The notes under the pieces are model-generated. The model was not told where the DNA came from, searched no databases, and saw only the letters and a list, made by a program, of their open reading frames with translations. A DNA stretch of 64,000 nt. It comes from Burkholderia sp. OK233 (lineage in GTDB: Bacteria > Pseudomonadota > Gammaproteobacteria > Burkholderiales > Burkholderiaceae). The position numbers were made by a program, and so were the translations under genes. The DNA lies in the NCBI RefSeq assembly GCF_900230185.1, contig NZ_OCSR01000001.1, positions 5,270,001-5,334,000 on the forward strand, given 5' to 3'. Below, in pieces: positions 8,547 to 18,001 of this stretch (position 1 is the first letter of the stretch; the number at the start of each line of letters is the position of its first letter).

Positions 8547-9947
8547 ATGAACAAGGATTCCGCCCAGACCGCGCTACTCTGGATCGTCGCCGCCGGCTTT
8601 TTCATGCAGTCGCTCGACACGACGATCGTCAACACCGCGTTGCCGTCGATTGCGAACAGCCTGCACGTCGCGCCCCTCGCAATGCAGCCGATCGTGGTTG
8701 CCTACACGCTGACCATGGCGATGCTCACCCCTGCGTCCGGCTGGCTCGCCGACCGCTTCGGCACGCGGCGCGTCTATTTCGTGGCGATTCTCGTATTCGT
8801 ACTCGGGTCGATCTGCTGTGCGAGCGCGCATACACTCGGCCAACTGGTGATGGCACGGGTCCTGCAAGGACTGGGCGGCTCGATGCTGCTGCCGATCGGG
8901 CGGCTTGCCGTCCTGCGCAGCGTCTCCAGCGAGCAATACGTCTCGGCGCTCGCGTTCATTTCGATCGCCGGTCAGTTAGGGCCGATCGCCGGCCCGACGC
9001 TCGGCGGCTGGTTCGTTGAGGCCATTACGTGGCATTGGATCTTTCTGATCAATGTGCCGATCGGCGCACTGGGTCTCTACGCGGTGCAGCGGTATTTGCC
9101 GGCGCATGGCGAAACCCAGGCGCCGCCGTTCGACTTCGTCGGTTGTGGGCTGCTGTCGCTGTGCATGATCGCGTTTTCGCTGGCCGTCGAAGCGCCAGTC
9201 GCGACGCACCGCGCGGCATGGTCGGCGGGTCTCTTCGCGCTCGCTGTGGTCAGCGCGCTCACCTACATTCCGCACGCAAAGCGCCGCGACAATCCACTCT
9301 TCAAACTCTCGCTCTTTAGCGAACCGAATTTCAGCGTCGGTCTGATCGGCAACCTGGTATGCCGCATCGGCTCGAGCGCCGTACCGTTTCTCGTGCCGTT
9401 GCTGCTGCAATTGCAACTCGGCTACACACCGCTGCATTCCGGCCTGATGATGCTGCCTGCCGCACTTGCCGGCACCCTCACCAAACGCTGGATTGCGCCG
9501 CTCGTGCGCCGCTATGGCTATGACACGTTCCTGCTCGTCAACACGGTAATCGTGGGGTCCGCGATCGTTGCGTTCGCATTGATTACGCGTGGTACGCCGC
9601 TCATCGTCGGGATCGTGATTCTGGCGGTGTTCGGCGGCGCAAACTCCATGCAATTCGCGGCGATGAACAGCGTCACGCTCAAAGGCCTCTCGCATGAAGA
9701 TGCCGGCAGCGGCAACAGCCTCTTTTCGATGGTGCAGATGCTGGCGATCGGGTTGGGTGTCTCAATCGGCGGTGGGCTGGTGAATCTGTTCTCCGCGCAA
9801 TGGGGATCGGCGGCGCTCGGGTTCCGCCTGAGCTTCGTGTGCGTGGGCGTCATCACGCTGGTGTCCGCATGGGTGTTTCGCCATCTCGACGAAGCGCCCG
9901 TCACGCGCGACGTGCGAGGCCAGGCGACCCAGGGCGCGGGGCGATGA
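8547..9947 (+). CDS. MFS exporter, DHA2 (14-helix) drug:proton antiporter family, MdtD-like
   Basis: A 466-aa inner-membrane transporter. Motif A-like ASGWLADRFGTRRVY follows TM2, and the N-terminal FFMQSLDTTIVNTALPSI is the DHA2 motif D1 seen in EmrB and MdtD. Such proteins expel small toxic compounds using the proton gradient. The ATG at 8547 is preferred over TTG at 8541. There is no membrane-fusion partner next to it, unlike EmrAB, so it is more like the stand-alone MdtD group. Probably controlled by the divergent LysR. Confidence 0.87.
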   Translation: MNKDSAQTALLWIVAAGFFMQSLDTTIVNTALPSIANSLHVAPLAMQPIVVAYTLTMAMLTPASGWLADRFGTRRVYFVAILVFVLGSICCASAHTLGQLVMARVLQGLGGSMLLPIGRLAVLRSVSSEQYVSALAFISIAGQLGPIAGPTLGGWFVEAITWHWIFLINVPIGALGLYAVQRYLPAHGETQAPPFDFVGCGLLSLCMIAFSLAVEAPVATHRAAWSAGLFALAVVSALTYIPHAKRRDNPLFKLSLFSEPNFSVGLIGNLVCRIGSSAVPFLVPLLLQLQLGYTPLHSGLMMLPAALAGTLTKRWIAPLVRRYGYDTFLLVNTVIVGSAIVAFALITRGTPLIVGIVILAVFGGANSMQFAAMNSVTLKGLSHEDAGSGNSLFSMVQMLAIGLGVSIGGGLVNLFSAQWGSAALGFRLSFVCVGVITLVSAWVFRHLDEAPVTRDVRGQATQGAGR

Positions 9948-10040
9948 ATGCCGGCGCGCGGCGGATTCGCGTACGCGCCAGGCCCTGACTACGCCAGGTC
10001 GGATGTGACCGGGCGGGCTCAGTGCACTGCCCCGTTACGC

Positions 10041-10814
10041 TCAGTCCGGCAAACGGATACCGGAAAATCCCTCGCACGCTTCGATCAAGTGCTCTTGCAC
10101 GGCGACGTCGCGGACCGCCTGATGCGTCTCGCGCGGCTTCTTATGATAGAAGTACGCACCGCTGACGGTGGCCGACGGTTCATCGCTGACAGCGAGCCAC
10201 ACCTGGGTTTTCGGCGCCGCTTGCAGATCGTCCGGCGCGCCGGCTCCGCCCATTTTCGTCGCCACCCAACCGGGTTCCAGTGCGTTTGACAATAACGCCG
10301 GCCAGCGGCGCGCCATTGCAAACGCCAGCAGCGCGTCATGCAGCTTCGAGTCGGAATAGGCCGCTGTGCCCTGCCACGGCCGCCGGTCCCATGCCAGATC
10401 GTCGAGGCTCGCGTCGCCGCTGCGATGCAAGCCCGAGCTGAGATACACGAGCCGCTTCGGCTTCCTGATCAGCGCGGTCAAGATGTAGGGGGCCAGCGTG
10501 TTGACCGCGAACACATGCGGCAGGCCATCCACGGTGGCAATCCGGCGCGGCTCCTGGTAACCAACCGCCGCGTTATGAATCACCGCGTCGAAACGGCCGA
10601 GTGTGTTGACCTGCTCCGCCAGCGCGACGGTAGCTGCAATGCTCGACAGATCGCCTGCTAAAGCAGTTTCCGCTTCCGGCACGGCCTTCAACGCTTCCTC
10701 GGCACGCGCCGCATGGCGCGCGTGCAATACGACTTGATGACCGGCGTCGACGAGCAGACGCGCGGCCATCTGGCCGAGGCCGTCGGCGGAACCGGTGATA
10801 AAAACTCGCGACAT
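10041..10814 (-). CDS. Short-chain dehydrogenase/reductase
   Basis: A 257-aa NAD(P)-dependent oxidoreductase of the classical SDR fold. The dinucleotide motif TGSADGLG is at residues 7-14, the NNAG-equivalent is HNAAVG, and the catalytic YxxxK is YSDSK. The start ATG at 10814 has GGAGAG upstream. It is divergent from a LysR gene (start 11067), its probable regulator. Sequence does not identify the substrate. Confidence 0.85.
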   Translation of the reverse strand: MSRVFITGSADGLGQMAARLLVDAGHQVVLHARHAARAEEALKAVPEAETALAGDLSSIAATVALAEQVNTLGRFDAVIHNAAVGYQEPRRIATVDGLPHVFAVNTLAPYILTALIRKPKRLVYLSSGLHRSGDASLDDLAWDRRPWQGTAAYSDSKLHDALLAFAMARRWPALLSNALEPGWVATKMGGAGAPDDLQAAPKTQVWLAVSDEPSATVSGAYFYHKKPRETHQAVRDVAVQEHLIEACEGFSGIRLPD

Positions 10815-11036
10815 GATGGTGCTCTCCGTTAATCAGTCATATATGCCTGACGCATGGTGAGAACCGCGTTCCATCGTGCAGCCAGGCGAACGCATGCAGA
10901 TTAGCGCCAAACGAGCGCCTGACGCGATAGCGTGGCTGTCATTCCACTCATGATGCGGTGTCATTGATTGGCTCGGACAGGTGGCGTTTCCCGGCGTCTT
11001 CGCATGAATTCAAACAGTATTTCGCGATAGCATGTC

Positions 11037-11050
11037 ATGCATTAATGCAT
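11037..11050. promoter_or_regulatory. Perfect 14-bp palindrome in front of LysR gene
   Basis: ATGCATTAATGCAT is a perfect palindrome 16 bp before the LysR start codon and lies in the 252-bp gap shared with the divergent SDR gene. It contains the T-N11-A spacing of LysR boxes. Candidate operator for autoregulation. Confidence 0.45.
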
Positions 11051-11066
11051 AACAAGGGAATATCAC

Positions 11067-11996
11067 ATGCCATTTGACGAGCGCATGCTGAACGGCATGG
11101 GCGTGCTGACGGCGATTGTCGACTGCGGCAGTTTTGCGGCGGCAGGCGCTGCGCTCGACATGTCGCAATCCGGCGTCAGCCGTTCGGTTGCGCGGCTCGA
11201 AGCACGCCTCGGCATCCGGCTATTCGACCGCACCACCCGCTCGGTCATGCTGACTGACGAAGGCCGGCGCTTCTACGAACAGATCGTGCCGCTGCTCGGC
11301 GGACTCGAAGAAGCCGCTGCTTCGGCGGCGCAGGGCGCCACGGCGGTTCGCGGACGTTTGCGCGTGAACATGGACCCGTTCTTTTCGCGTCTCGTGCTGG
11401 GGCCGAGGCTCGGCGGCTTCGTCGATAAGCATGCCGATCTGCAGCTCGAGTTGATCACGCGTGACCAGTTGGGCGATATGGTTGCCGACGGTTTCGATCT
11501 TGCGATCCGTTTTGGTGACCCGCCGGTTTCGACGCTCATTGCACGCAAGCTGCTCGACACGCGGATTCTGACCGTCGCCGCGCCCTCGTATCTGAAGAAA
11601 CATGGCCATCCGGTAAACCCGGCCGAACTCGAAAGCGGCAAGCACGTGTGCATCAAGTTTCGTGATCCGCTAACGGGTTACCCGTTCAGCTGGGAGTTTC
11701 ACCGCGGACGCAAGAAGACGATGATTACGCCGCAAGGCCGCCTGACCGTGAACGACGTCGGCACCTTGCATAGCGTGTGCGCCGCCGGCCAGGGCGTCGC
11801 GCAGATTCTCGCGTTCGGCGCCGAGTCGTTGCTCGCCAATGGCAAACTGATCGAACTGTTTCCCGACTGGGGCGACGAGGTTTATCCGCTGTATGCGCTC
11901 TACCCCTCGCGACATCATCCGCCGGCCAAGGTGCGGGCATTCTTCGACTTCATCGTTTCGCTGACTGGAGGCCCGATACGCGAAACTGCCGCTTGA
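11067..11996 (+). CDS. LysR-family regulator (divergent from SDR gene)
   Basis: A 309-aa LysR regulator of the CrgA/AaeR-like group. The helix-turn-helix is GSFAAAGAALDMSQSGVSRS with ARLGIRLFDRTTRS following. ATG at 11067 has AAGGGAA upstream. Divergent from the SDR gene, with a perfect palindrome just upstream, so it probably regulates itself and the SDR. Effector unknown. Confidence 0.88.
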   Translation: MPFDERMLNGMGVLTAIVDCGSFAAAGAALDMSQSGVSRSVARLEARLGIRLFDRTTRSVMLTDEGRRFYEQIVPLLGGLEEAAASAAQGATAVRGRLRVNMDPFFSRLVLGPRLGGFVDKHADLQLELITRDQLGDMVADGFDLAIRFGDPPVSTLIARKLLDTRILTVAAPSYLKKHGHPVNPAELESGKHVCIKFRDPLTGYPFSWEFHRGRKKTMITPQGRLTVNDVGTLHSVCAAGQGVAQILAFGAESLLANGKLIELFPDWGDEVYPLYALYPSRHHPPAKVRAFFDFIVSLTGGPIRETAA

Positions 11997-12161
11997 ATGG
12001 CGGCTGGGCGAGTTTGACGCCCCGCTGACAGCCATCGGGCGGCATTCGTGCGTTGGTCGGCGTAGAGGACGCGACTTCGCGTCTTGTACGGTAGCGTGCA
12101 GACACAATCTCGCGCTGCGCGCAGGCTGTGTGAAGGCACTCACAGCCCGTATGGAAAAACT

Positions 12162-12422
<261 letters not shown>

Positions 12423-12480
12423 CGCGTTCGACGGCGAGCCGGATCAGCAGTGCTCGCCCTCACTTCGCCAGGGGCGTTTG

Positions 12481-13197
12481 CTAGATCGCCTGCAATGCCG
12501 GTAACAGCCGGTCGAATTCGCGTTTGACCACCCTGTAGCATTCACACACGTGGGCTTCCAGACCAGGCCGGTCCAGCACGGTGATGTGGCCGTGGCTATA
12601 GCGGATCAAGCCGGCGTTCTGCAGTTTCAGGGCCGCCGCGGTGACGCCGGAGCGGCGCACGCCGAGCATATTGGCAATGAGCTCCTGAGTCATGCACAAT
12701 TCGTTCGATGGCAAGCGGTCGATGCTGAGCAGTAGCCAGCGGCACAATTGTTGATCGATCGAATGATGGCGGTTGCATACCGCTGTCTGCGCCATCTGGG
12801 TAATGAGTGCCTGCGTATAGCGCAACAGAAGGCGCTGCATTGGCCCCCCGCGATTGAATTCGTCTTTCAGCATACGAGCATTCAAGCGCCAGGCGCGGCC
12901 CGCGCTTTGCACGATCGCCCGGCTCGGCGTGGTCTCGCCACCCATGAACAGCGACACGCCGACGATGCCTTCATATCCCACGATGGCGATTTCCGCCGAG
13001 GCGCCGTCTTCCATCACATAGAGCAACGAAATAATCGACGTGGTGGGGAAAAAGACGTGTTCGAGTTGACCGCCGGATTCGTAGATCACCTGACCTAATG
13101 GCAAATCGACTTCGACCAGATGCGGCTCGACGCGTGCCCACTCCGATTCGGGCAACACCGCCAACAGCTGATTCGCTTTTGGGTCACCCTTGAGCAT
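12481..13197 (-). CDS. Crp/Fnr-family transcriptional regulator
   Basis: A 238-aa regulator with an N-terminal cyclic-nucleotide-binding-like beta-roll (about residues 20-130) and a C-terminal winged helix of the HTH_Crp_2 type around LIANMLGVRRSGVTAAALKL. The FNR cysteine cluster is not visible. The start at 13197 has AAGGAG seven bases upstream; a longer reading frame to 13371 adds unsupported residues. Similar proteins in Burkholderia respond to unknown signals. No obvious adjacent target; a small gene lies upstream on the same strand. Confidence 0.85.
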   Translation of the reverse strand: MLKGDPKANQLLAVLPESEWARVEPHLVEVDLPLGQVIYESGGQLEHVFFPTTSIISLLYVMEDGASAEIAIVGYEGIVGVSLFMGGETTPSRAIVQSAGRAWRLNARMLKDEFNRGGPMQRLLLRYTQALITQMAQTAVCNRHHSIDQQLCRWLLLSIDRLPSNELCMTQELIANMLGVRRSGVTAAALKLQNAGLIRYSHGHITVLDRPGLEAHVCECYRVVKREFDRLLPALQAI

Positions 13198-13380
13198 CGG
13201 TGGCTCCTTGCTGGGTTCCGGACGCGCCAGCGGCGCGGCTACGCATTGATCTGCGGAAACGGCGCAAGCACGCGTTCCGCTGCAACGGTGATTATGAACC
13301 GCGCGCAGGACGCGCGGAATCGGGTAAAGCGCCCGCTTCGCTGCTGCCGTGAGCTTCAATAGGCACGGCACAAATAGAAA

Positions 13381-13399
13381 AACCGGCTTTACGCCGGTT
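13381..13399 (-). terminator. Rho-independent terminator
   Basis: AACCGGC-TTTAC-GCCGGTT hairpin; on the minus strand it is followed by five T. It lies 17 bp after the stop of the small gene at 13417-13659. Confidence 0.75.
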
Positions 13400-13416
13400 G
13401 TTTTCGTTCCGAATGC

Positions 13417-13659
13417 CTACAGAGCAATGGGTTTCTTTTTGAGCATCACGGGTCGGCGCGTTTGCATCAGTGTGCGTTTTGCACCGAGCCACTTCGTCAC
13501 GTGCTTGACCCATTGCTTCGGCGCGGTTTCATTGCCCTGCCCCTGCTGCGGCTCGTTTGCCGTGGGTGCGGCCGTTTTTTCGCTTTCGGCGAGGCGTGCT
13601 GCTTCGCGCCGCCGCTTGCTGTCGGCAATTTCTTCTAGGTTGACCTGGTCATCGTCCAT
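13417..13659 (-). CDS. Small charged hypothetical protein
   Basis: An 80-aa hydrophilic protein beginning MDDDQVNLEEIADSKRRREA, with a Gln/Asn-rich middle and a basic C-terminus (QTRRPVMLKKKPIAL). GGGAG lies eight bases before the ATG and a terminator follows the stop, which supports a real gene. Family and role are not recognised; the acidic start and basic end suggest a nucleic-acid or protein-binding peptide, but this is a guess. Confidence 0.6.
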   Translation of the reverse strand: MDDDQVNLEEIADSKRRREAARLAESEKTAAPTANEPQQGQGNETAPKQWVKHVTKWLGAKRTLMQTRRPVMLKKKPIAL

Positions 13660-13776
13660 GCTGGAACTCCCGCGACAAAGCAAGGCGAGGCGCCGGTGGG
13701 CGCCGCGCTGCTTCGGCTGTGGAACAAGGCGGCGCACGGCAGGTCCGGTTGGACCTACCGCGCCGCGCTCGCTGTA

Positions 13777-14028
13777 TCAAGAAATCGTGTAGCGGTTTTG
13801 CGGACCGCCGACATAGAGACCGCGAGCGAGCGTGAGGATTTGCTCGCGATGACGGTCGAAGGCTGCCAGCACTGCCGGCTCGTCTGAGCCTGCGCTCGGG
13901 CTCAGATTCGAAATGACCGAGTTGTTGACAGTGAAGGCGATTTCGCGCGCATTGTCATAGCCCCAGAAATTGACACAATGACGGAAGGCGTCATAGCTGC
14001 GGCTTGGATTCGGGAAGTTGAGGGACAT
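13777..14028 (-). CDS. DUF1488-family protein
   Basis: An 83-aa protein starting MSLNFPNPSRSYDAFRHCVNF with WGYDNAREIAFTV and a later DEPAVLAAFDRHREQI segment. This order matches DUF1488 proteins, small cytoplasmic proteins of unknown role common in alpha- and beta-proteobacteria. It is a single gene, with a 394-bp gap upstream before the glycosyltransferase. Confidence 0.75.
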   Translation of the reverse strand: MSLNFPNPSRSYDAFRHCVNFWGYDNAREIAFTVNNSVISNLSPSAGSDEPAVLAAFDRHREQILTLARGLYVGGPQNRYTIS

Positions 14029-14422
14029 TTCACGCTCCCGTGGTGTTTTCCTTCTTCACGGTGCGCTGAATATAGGGCGCGGTCAAGGTGTTGTTTGTAA
14101 GAGTGGGTGTTTATCGGGCAAGCTGCCCGAACGCCACGACGAAGGGCGCGATCAGTCGCCGGCGGACCGTCCCGGAAAAAAACCCGGCGAAGGCGAACCG
14201 TCAGTTAGTTGAATTATTAACCGCGAGTTCAAGCGGCTTTGATGCGTTTTGGCACCAAAGCCGCGCAAATTTTCCCCTTCGAACCCCTTTCACAGCGCGG
14301 ACATTTCTTCCGATTTATTACGGATTATTTTTTTCCTGCAATGGACTATTTTGCTGCATGCAGCAATGTGTGCGCAAAGCGAACCGGCTGCCGCCCCTTA
14401 ACAGATAAGAACGGAGACGCCC
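14029..14422. other. Intergenic region with palindromes
   Basis: A 394-bp gap between divergent genes, more AT-rich than its surroundings in the right half. It holds an inverted repeat GCGGCTTTG/CAAAGCCGC near 14230-14262 and a perfect 16-bp palindrome at 14351-14366. It probably contains promoters for both flanking genes; no coding sequence is supported. Confidence 0.6.
14351..14366. promoter_or_regulatory. Perfect 16-bp palindrome
   Basis: TTGCTGCATGCAGCAA, 57 bp before the glycosyltransferase start. It could be an operator for a dimeric regulator or part of the leader RNA. No regulator gene is adjacent. Confidence 0.4.
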
Positions 14423-15520
14423 GTGTTCAACTTCTCCACCCCCTCGTCCGGCCCCTCCCGCCCTTCCCGCCCCTCTCCCAAGGTTTCCATTTGCCTGCCC
14501 ACCTGCAATCGGCCTGAGTTGATCGTCGAGTGCATCGATTCGTGCCTCGCGCAGACGTATAGGAATCTGGAGATTGTGATCGGCGACGATTCAAAGGACA
14601 AACGCACCCAGCAGTTGATCGCGCAACGCTATGCGAATGAACCGCGCATCCGCTATGCGAAGAACCAGCCGCCGCTCGGCCAGGCGCGCAACGTCGCGAA
14701 CCTGTTCGCGCGCGCACGCGGCGACAAGATCCTGCTGATTCACGACGACGACCTGCTCACCACCGACGGCGTCGAAAAGCTGGTGTCGCTATGGAAGCTT
14801 CATCCGCAGCTCGAAGTGGCCTTCGCCGATCAGTACGAGGCCGATCACACCGGCGCCGTCGACTTCGAGGGCAGTGCACGCCTGAACACCGCGTTTCGAC
14901 GCATCAGGGACGCTGAAGGCTTGCAAGCTTTGCCGGGCAGAACCGGGCTGATCCAGATGTTCCCGAACAACGGCTGGATGGCGAACGCGGACCTTGTCAA
15001 ACGGATCGGCTACAGCGACCAGTACGGCATGTGCTGCGATTTCGTGTTCGGCACCGAACTCTGTCTCGCGGCGCGCGAGGTGTTTTATCTGCACGAATAC
15101 GTGTCGGTATATCGGAAGACTGCGACCTCGATCTCGCATAGCACGCGCGGTACGGCGATTGCCGCGACCGTCAGTGCGTATGCGTTCGTCAAGGCGCTGA
15201 AACTGCCAGCGCAACTGGAACCGTCACGCAAGCTGGCGTTGCGCCGTCTCGCGCCGATCGTCGTCTCGGTTCATGCGAAAAATCGCCAGATCGTGCCCGG
15301 GTTGAAGATCGCCCTCACGCATCTGTTCGCCTACAACTATGGTTTCAGCACGCGACTCTATTATCACCTGCTCCTGCTCTCACGTGCGACCGTGAGCGTG
15401 CGGCAGCGCGCAGCGGTGGCGGCGGTGGTCGCGGCAGCGCCGGCTGTCATTGCCGAGCCGGCCGCCGCCGTGACGGAGCTCGTCACGGACCTGGTGACCG
15501 ACCGATCCGAAATGATCTGA
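14423..15520 (+). CDS. Family 2 glycosyltransferase
   Basis: A 365-aa GT-A fold transferase. The domain opens with VSICLPTCNRPELIVECIDS, followed by IVIGDDSKD (UDP-sugar binding) and the metal-binding DDD at residues 108-110. The last 60 residues are hydrophobic and Ala/Val-rich and may be membrane-associated. The start is GTG at 14423 with GGAG eight bases upstream. Residues 8-19 are a short Ser-Pro-Arg repeat. No other polysaccharide genes are nearby, so acceptor and sugar are unknown. Confidence 0.82.
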   Translation: MFNFSTPSSGPSRPSRPSPKVSICLPTCNRPELIVECIDSCLAQTYRNLEIVIGDDSKDKRTQQLIAQRYANEPRIRYAKNQPPLGQARNVANLFARARGDKILLIHDDDLLTTDGVEKLVSLWKLHPQLEVAFADQYEADHTGAVDFEGSARLNTAFRRIRDAEGLQALPGRTGLIQMFPNNGWMANADLVKRIGYSDQYGMCCDFVFGTELCLAAREVFYLHEYVSVYRKTATSISHSTRGTAIAATVSAYAFVKALKLPAQLEPSRKLALRRLAPIVVSVHAKNRQIVPGLKIALTHLFAYNYGFSTRLYYHLLLLSRATVSVRQRAAVAAVVAAAPAVIAEPAAAVTELVTDLVTDRSEMI

Positions 15521-15524
15521 CGCT

Positions 15525-15604
15525 GCCGCAGCTGGACGCGATTGTCCGTTCCTTCGCCGCAGCGCGTTCCATCAGTTCGATCGTCGGACAATCATCGCTG
15601 CGGC
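15525..15604. terminator. Long interrupted hairpin between convergent genes
   Basis: Outer arms GCCGCAGC/GCTGCGGC and inner arms GATTGTCCG/CGGACAATC face each other in the 107-bp gap between the convergent glycosyltransferase and ABC permease genes. No U-run follows, so it may act as a bidirectional stop or mRNA end-stabiliser. Confidence 0.45.
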
Positions 15605-15627
15605 TGTAAAGCTTTACGGCTAGCCGG

Positions 15628-16353
15628 TCAGTCGCCAGACAATGCCTGGGTGGCGGCCGGTGCGCGTGGCCGCACGATGCGCCTGCGCCGCGTCAACGCA
15701 TAAGTGGCGATGCGGTCAAGCGCCGTGCACAACACAAGATAGATGAAGCCGACGAACAGGAAGATCTGCACGGGGTACACCATCAGCCGATTGCTGACCT
15801 GCGTCGCGACGAACGACAACTCGCCGACGCCGACGATATACGCGAGCGAGGTGTCCTTTACCAGCGACACCCATTGATTCACGAACGACGGCGCCATGAT
15901 GCGCATCGCCTGCGGCAGCGACACATAGCGCAGCGTTTGCATACGTGTGAGACCGAGCGACAGCCCGGCTTGCCACTGACCGTCGCCGACCGCACGAATG
16001 CCTGCGTGCACCGAGTGCGCGAGGTACGCACCGCCGATCAGCGAGAGCGCGCAGACGACCGTTGCGAGTCCGGGCACATCGACATGGAAGACCATCGGCA
16101 ACAGGAAATACGTCCAGAAAATCAGCATTAACACCGGAATCGCGCGGAAGAAACAGATCACGAGCAGCAACGGCACACGGGCGATGCGCCCTACCAACGC
16201 CAGCGCAATCCCACCCGCGACGCCGAACACGGTCGATGCAAGCGCGGAACACAATGCCAGCACCAGCGTGAGCGCCGCGCCACCGAGCGGTCCTTGCGGA
16301 AATGCGCCGACCAGCAGATACGGCAGGTTATGGGCGAACAGCGACCATGTCAT
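15628..16353 (-). CDS. Polar amino-acid ABC transporter permease (second)
   Basis: A 241-aa inner-membrane permease of the HisM/GltK type with about five membrane segments and the conserved loop QAGLSLGLTRMQTLRYVSLPQAMRIMAPSF region that docks the ATPase (EAA-type motif). It starts 2 bp after the other permease stops, so they form one heterodimeric channel. The operon ends here without an ATPase gene. Confidence 0.87.
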   Translation of the reverse strand: MTWSLFAHNLPYLLVGAFPQGPLGGAALTLVLALCSALASTVFGVAGGIALALVGRIARVPLLLVICFFRAIPVLMLIFWTYFLLPMVFHVDVPGLATVVCALSLIGGAYLAHSVHAGIRAVGDGQWQAGLSLGLTRMQTLRYVSLPQAMRIMAPSFVNQWVSLVKDTSLAYIVGVGELSFVATQVSNRLMVYPVQIFLFVGFIYLVLCTALDRIATYALTRRRRIVRPRAPAATQALSGD

Positions 16354-16355
16354 GT

Positions 16356-17081
16356 TCAGCGCCCCGAAAATGAACGGTCACGCGCATGCGCCACCGTATG
16401 CGAGACGGCTTCGATCAACGCGATGGCGGCGATATACAACACGGTTGCCACGCCGAACGCCTCGAAAGTCTTAAAGCTCTCCGTCTCGACCTGACGCGAC
16501 GCGTACGACAGTTCGGCAAGACCGATCGCCATGGTCAGCGATGAATTTTTCACGAGGTTCATGTATTGGCCGAAAAGCGGCGGCAGCGAAATGCGCACCG
16601 CTTGCGGCAAAACGACGTAGCGGAACGCCTGCAACGGCGTGAGGCCAAGGGCCGCGGCCGCGGCATGCTGACCACCCGGCACGCCGCGCAAACCCGCCTG
16701 GAACTCCTCGGCAATGAAAGCCGCCGTATAGCACGTAAGCCCGACCCACCCGGCGACAAACTCGAACGACGGCCAGCGCAACGCGTACGTACCGAGGTGC
16801 ATGCCATGCGGCGTGTTCAGCCATTGCATCAACGCGTCAGGCATCAGCGTGGCCGCGCCGAAGTACCAGAAGAACAGTTGCACCAGCAACGGCGTGTTGC
16901 GAAACACCAGCACATACGTGGCCGTTGCGCGGCGCACCCAGCCATACCGCGCATGACGCGCGATCGCCAGCACGAAGCCGGACACCGTGGCCGCCAGCGC
17001 CACCGTCAACGCGAGACCGACGGTGACACCGAAGCCTTGCCACAGCCACATCAGATACTTTGGAGCGAGCCACGCTTGCAT
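16356..17081 (-). CDS. Polar amino-acid ABC transporter permease (first)
   Basis: A 241-aa HisQ/GltJ-like permease. The EAA loop AAAALGLTPLQAFRYVVLPQ is present, and the N-terminus YLMWLWQGFGVTVGLALTVA is typical. The start at 17081 (MQAWLAPKY) is preferred to an ATG 24 codons earlier because of family length. It lies between the binding-protein gene and the second permease, in one operon. Confidence 0.87.
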   Translation of the reverse strand: MQAWLAPKYLMWLWQGFGVTVGLALTVALAATVSGFVLAIARHARYGWVRRATATYVLVFRNTPLLVQLFFWYFGAATLMPDALMQWLNTPHGMHLGTYALRWPSFEFVAGWVGLTCYTAAFIAEEFQAGLRGVPGGQHAAAAALGLTPLQAFRYVVLPQAVRISLPPLFGQYMNLVKNSSLTMAIGLAELSYASRQVETESFKTFEAFGVATVLYIAAIALIEAVSHTVAHARDRSFSGR

Positions 17082-17179
17082 CTTTGAACCTGGTTCCTGA
17101 AACCTGCTTCTTTCGAAACCGCCGACGGGCACGTCGCCAACGTGCCCGTTCATTGCCGGGTGCTACAGCGACACGGCGG

Positions 17180-18001
17180 TCAGGTCCTGTCGCCGATCTT
17201 GAAGATGCGCGCGAGCGGGGTCTTCGTTTGCGGACCGAACCAGCGGTTGTAGATCGTCGCGGCCGAGCCGTCGGCTTCCAGTCCCTTCAGCGTGTCGTTC
17301 ACGAAGCCGACCAGGCGCGTCTCGCCCTTCGGGATCCCGACACCCATGTAGTCGTTCGAGATCGTGAACGCCGGAATCTCGTAGTTCTGCTTGTCCGGCA
17401 CGTTGGCGAGCAGACCGACCAGCTTCGGACCATCCTGCGTGATCGCCTGCACGTTGCCCGCGCGCAGAGCCGCGAACGCGAATGGCGTGTCGTCGTATGC
17501 GACGATCGTGGCTTGCGGGAATTTCTCTCGCAGCGTGATCTCGTTGGTGGTGCCCTTGTCCGCCCCCACTCGCAGGCTGTTGATCTGATCCGTCGACTTC
17601 AGCACGCCCTTCTTCGCCAGGAACTGCTGGCCCGACGAGAAATACGGAATGCTGAAATCGACCTGTTTGGCGCGCTCGTCGGTGATCGTGAAGTTGGCGA
17701 GCACCAGGTCCACTTTCTTCGAAGTCAGGAACGGAATGCGGTTGGCCGGATTGGTTGGCTGCAGTTCGAGTTTCACGCCGAGCTTGTCGGCGAGCGCCTT
17801 CGCGTAGTCGACATCCAGACCGACAATATGATTGCTGGTTGCGTCGACGTAACCGAACGGCGGATTGCTGTCGAAAGTCGCGACGCGCAGTACGCCGGCC
17901 TTCCTGATGTCGTCGAGACGGTCGGCATAGGCGAGCCCCGGCACCGTCAGCGAGAGTCCCGTCAGTGTCATTAACCAGGCAGCGAGTATTTTCGATTTCA
18001 T
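17180..18001 (-). CDS. Periplasmic amino-acid-binding protein of ABC importer
   Basis: A 273-aa family 3 solute-binding protein. Residues 1-26 are a signal peptide ending AYA. The core shows RKAGVLRVATFDSNPPFGYVD, the GLDVDYAKALADKLG segment and LVLANFTITDERAKQVDFS, the usual ligand-pocket region with its conserved Arg. It captures a polar amino acid and hands it to the two downstream permeases. AGGAG is 10 bases before the ATG. It is the first gene of the operon; the upstream gap contains a TGCTAA/TTAGCA inverted repeat. Confidence 0.88.
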   Translation of the reverse strand: MKSKILAAWLMTLTGLSLTVPGLAYADRLDDIRKAGVLRVATFDSNPPFGYVDATSNHIVGLDVDYAKALADKLGVKLELQPTNPANRIPFLTSKKVDLVLANFTITDERAKQVDFSIPYFSSGQQFLAKKGVLKSTDQINSLRVGADKGTTNEITLREKFPQATIVAYDDTPFAFAALRAGNVQAITQDGPKLVGLLANVPDKQNYEIPAFTISNDYMGVGIPKGETRLVGFVNDTLKGLEADGSAATIYNRWFGPQTKTPLARIFKIGDRT

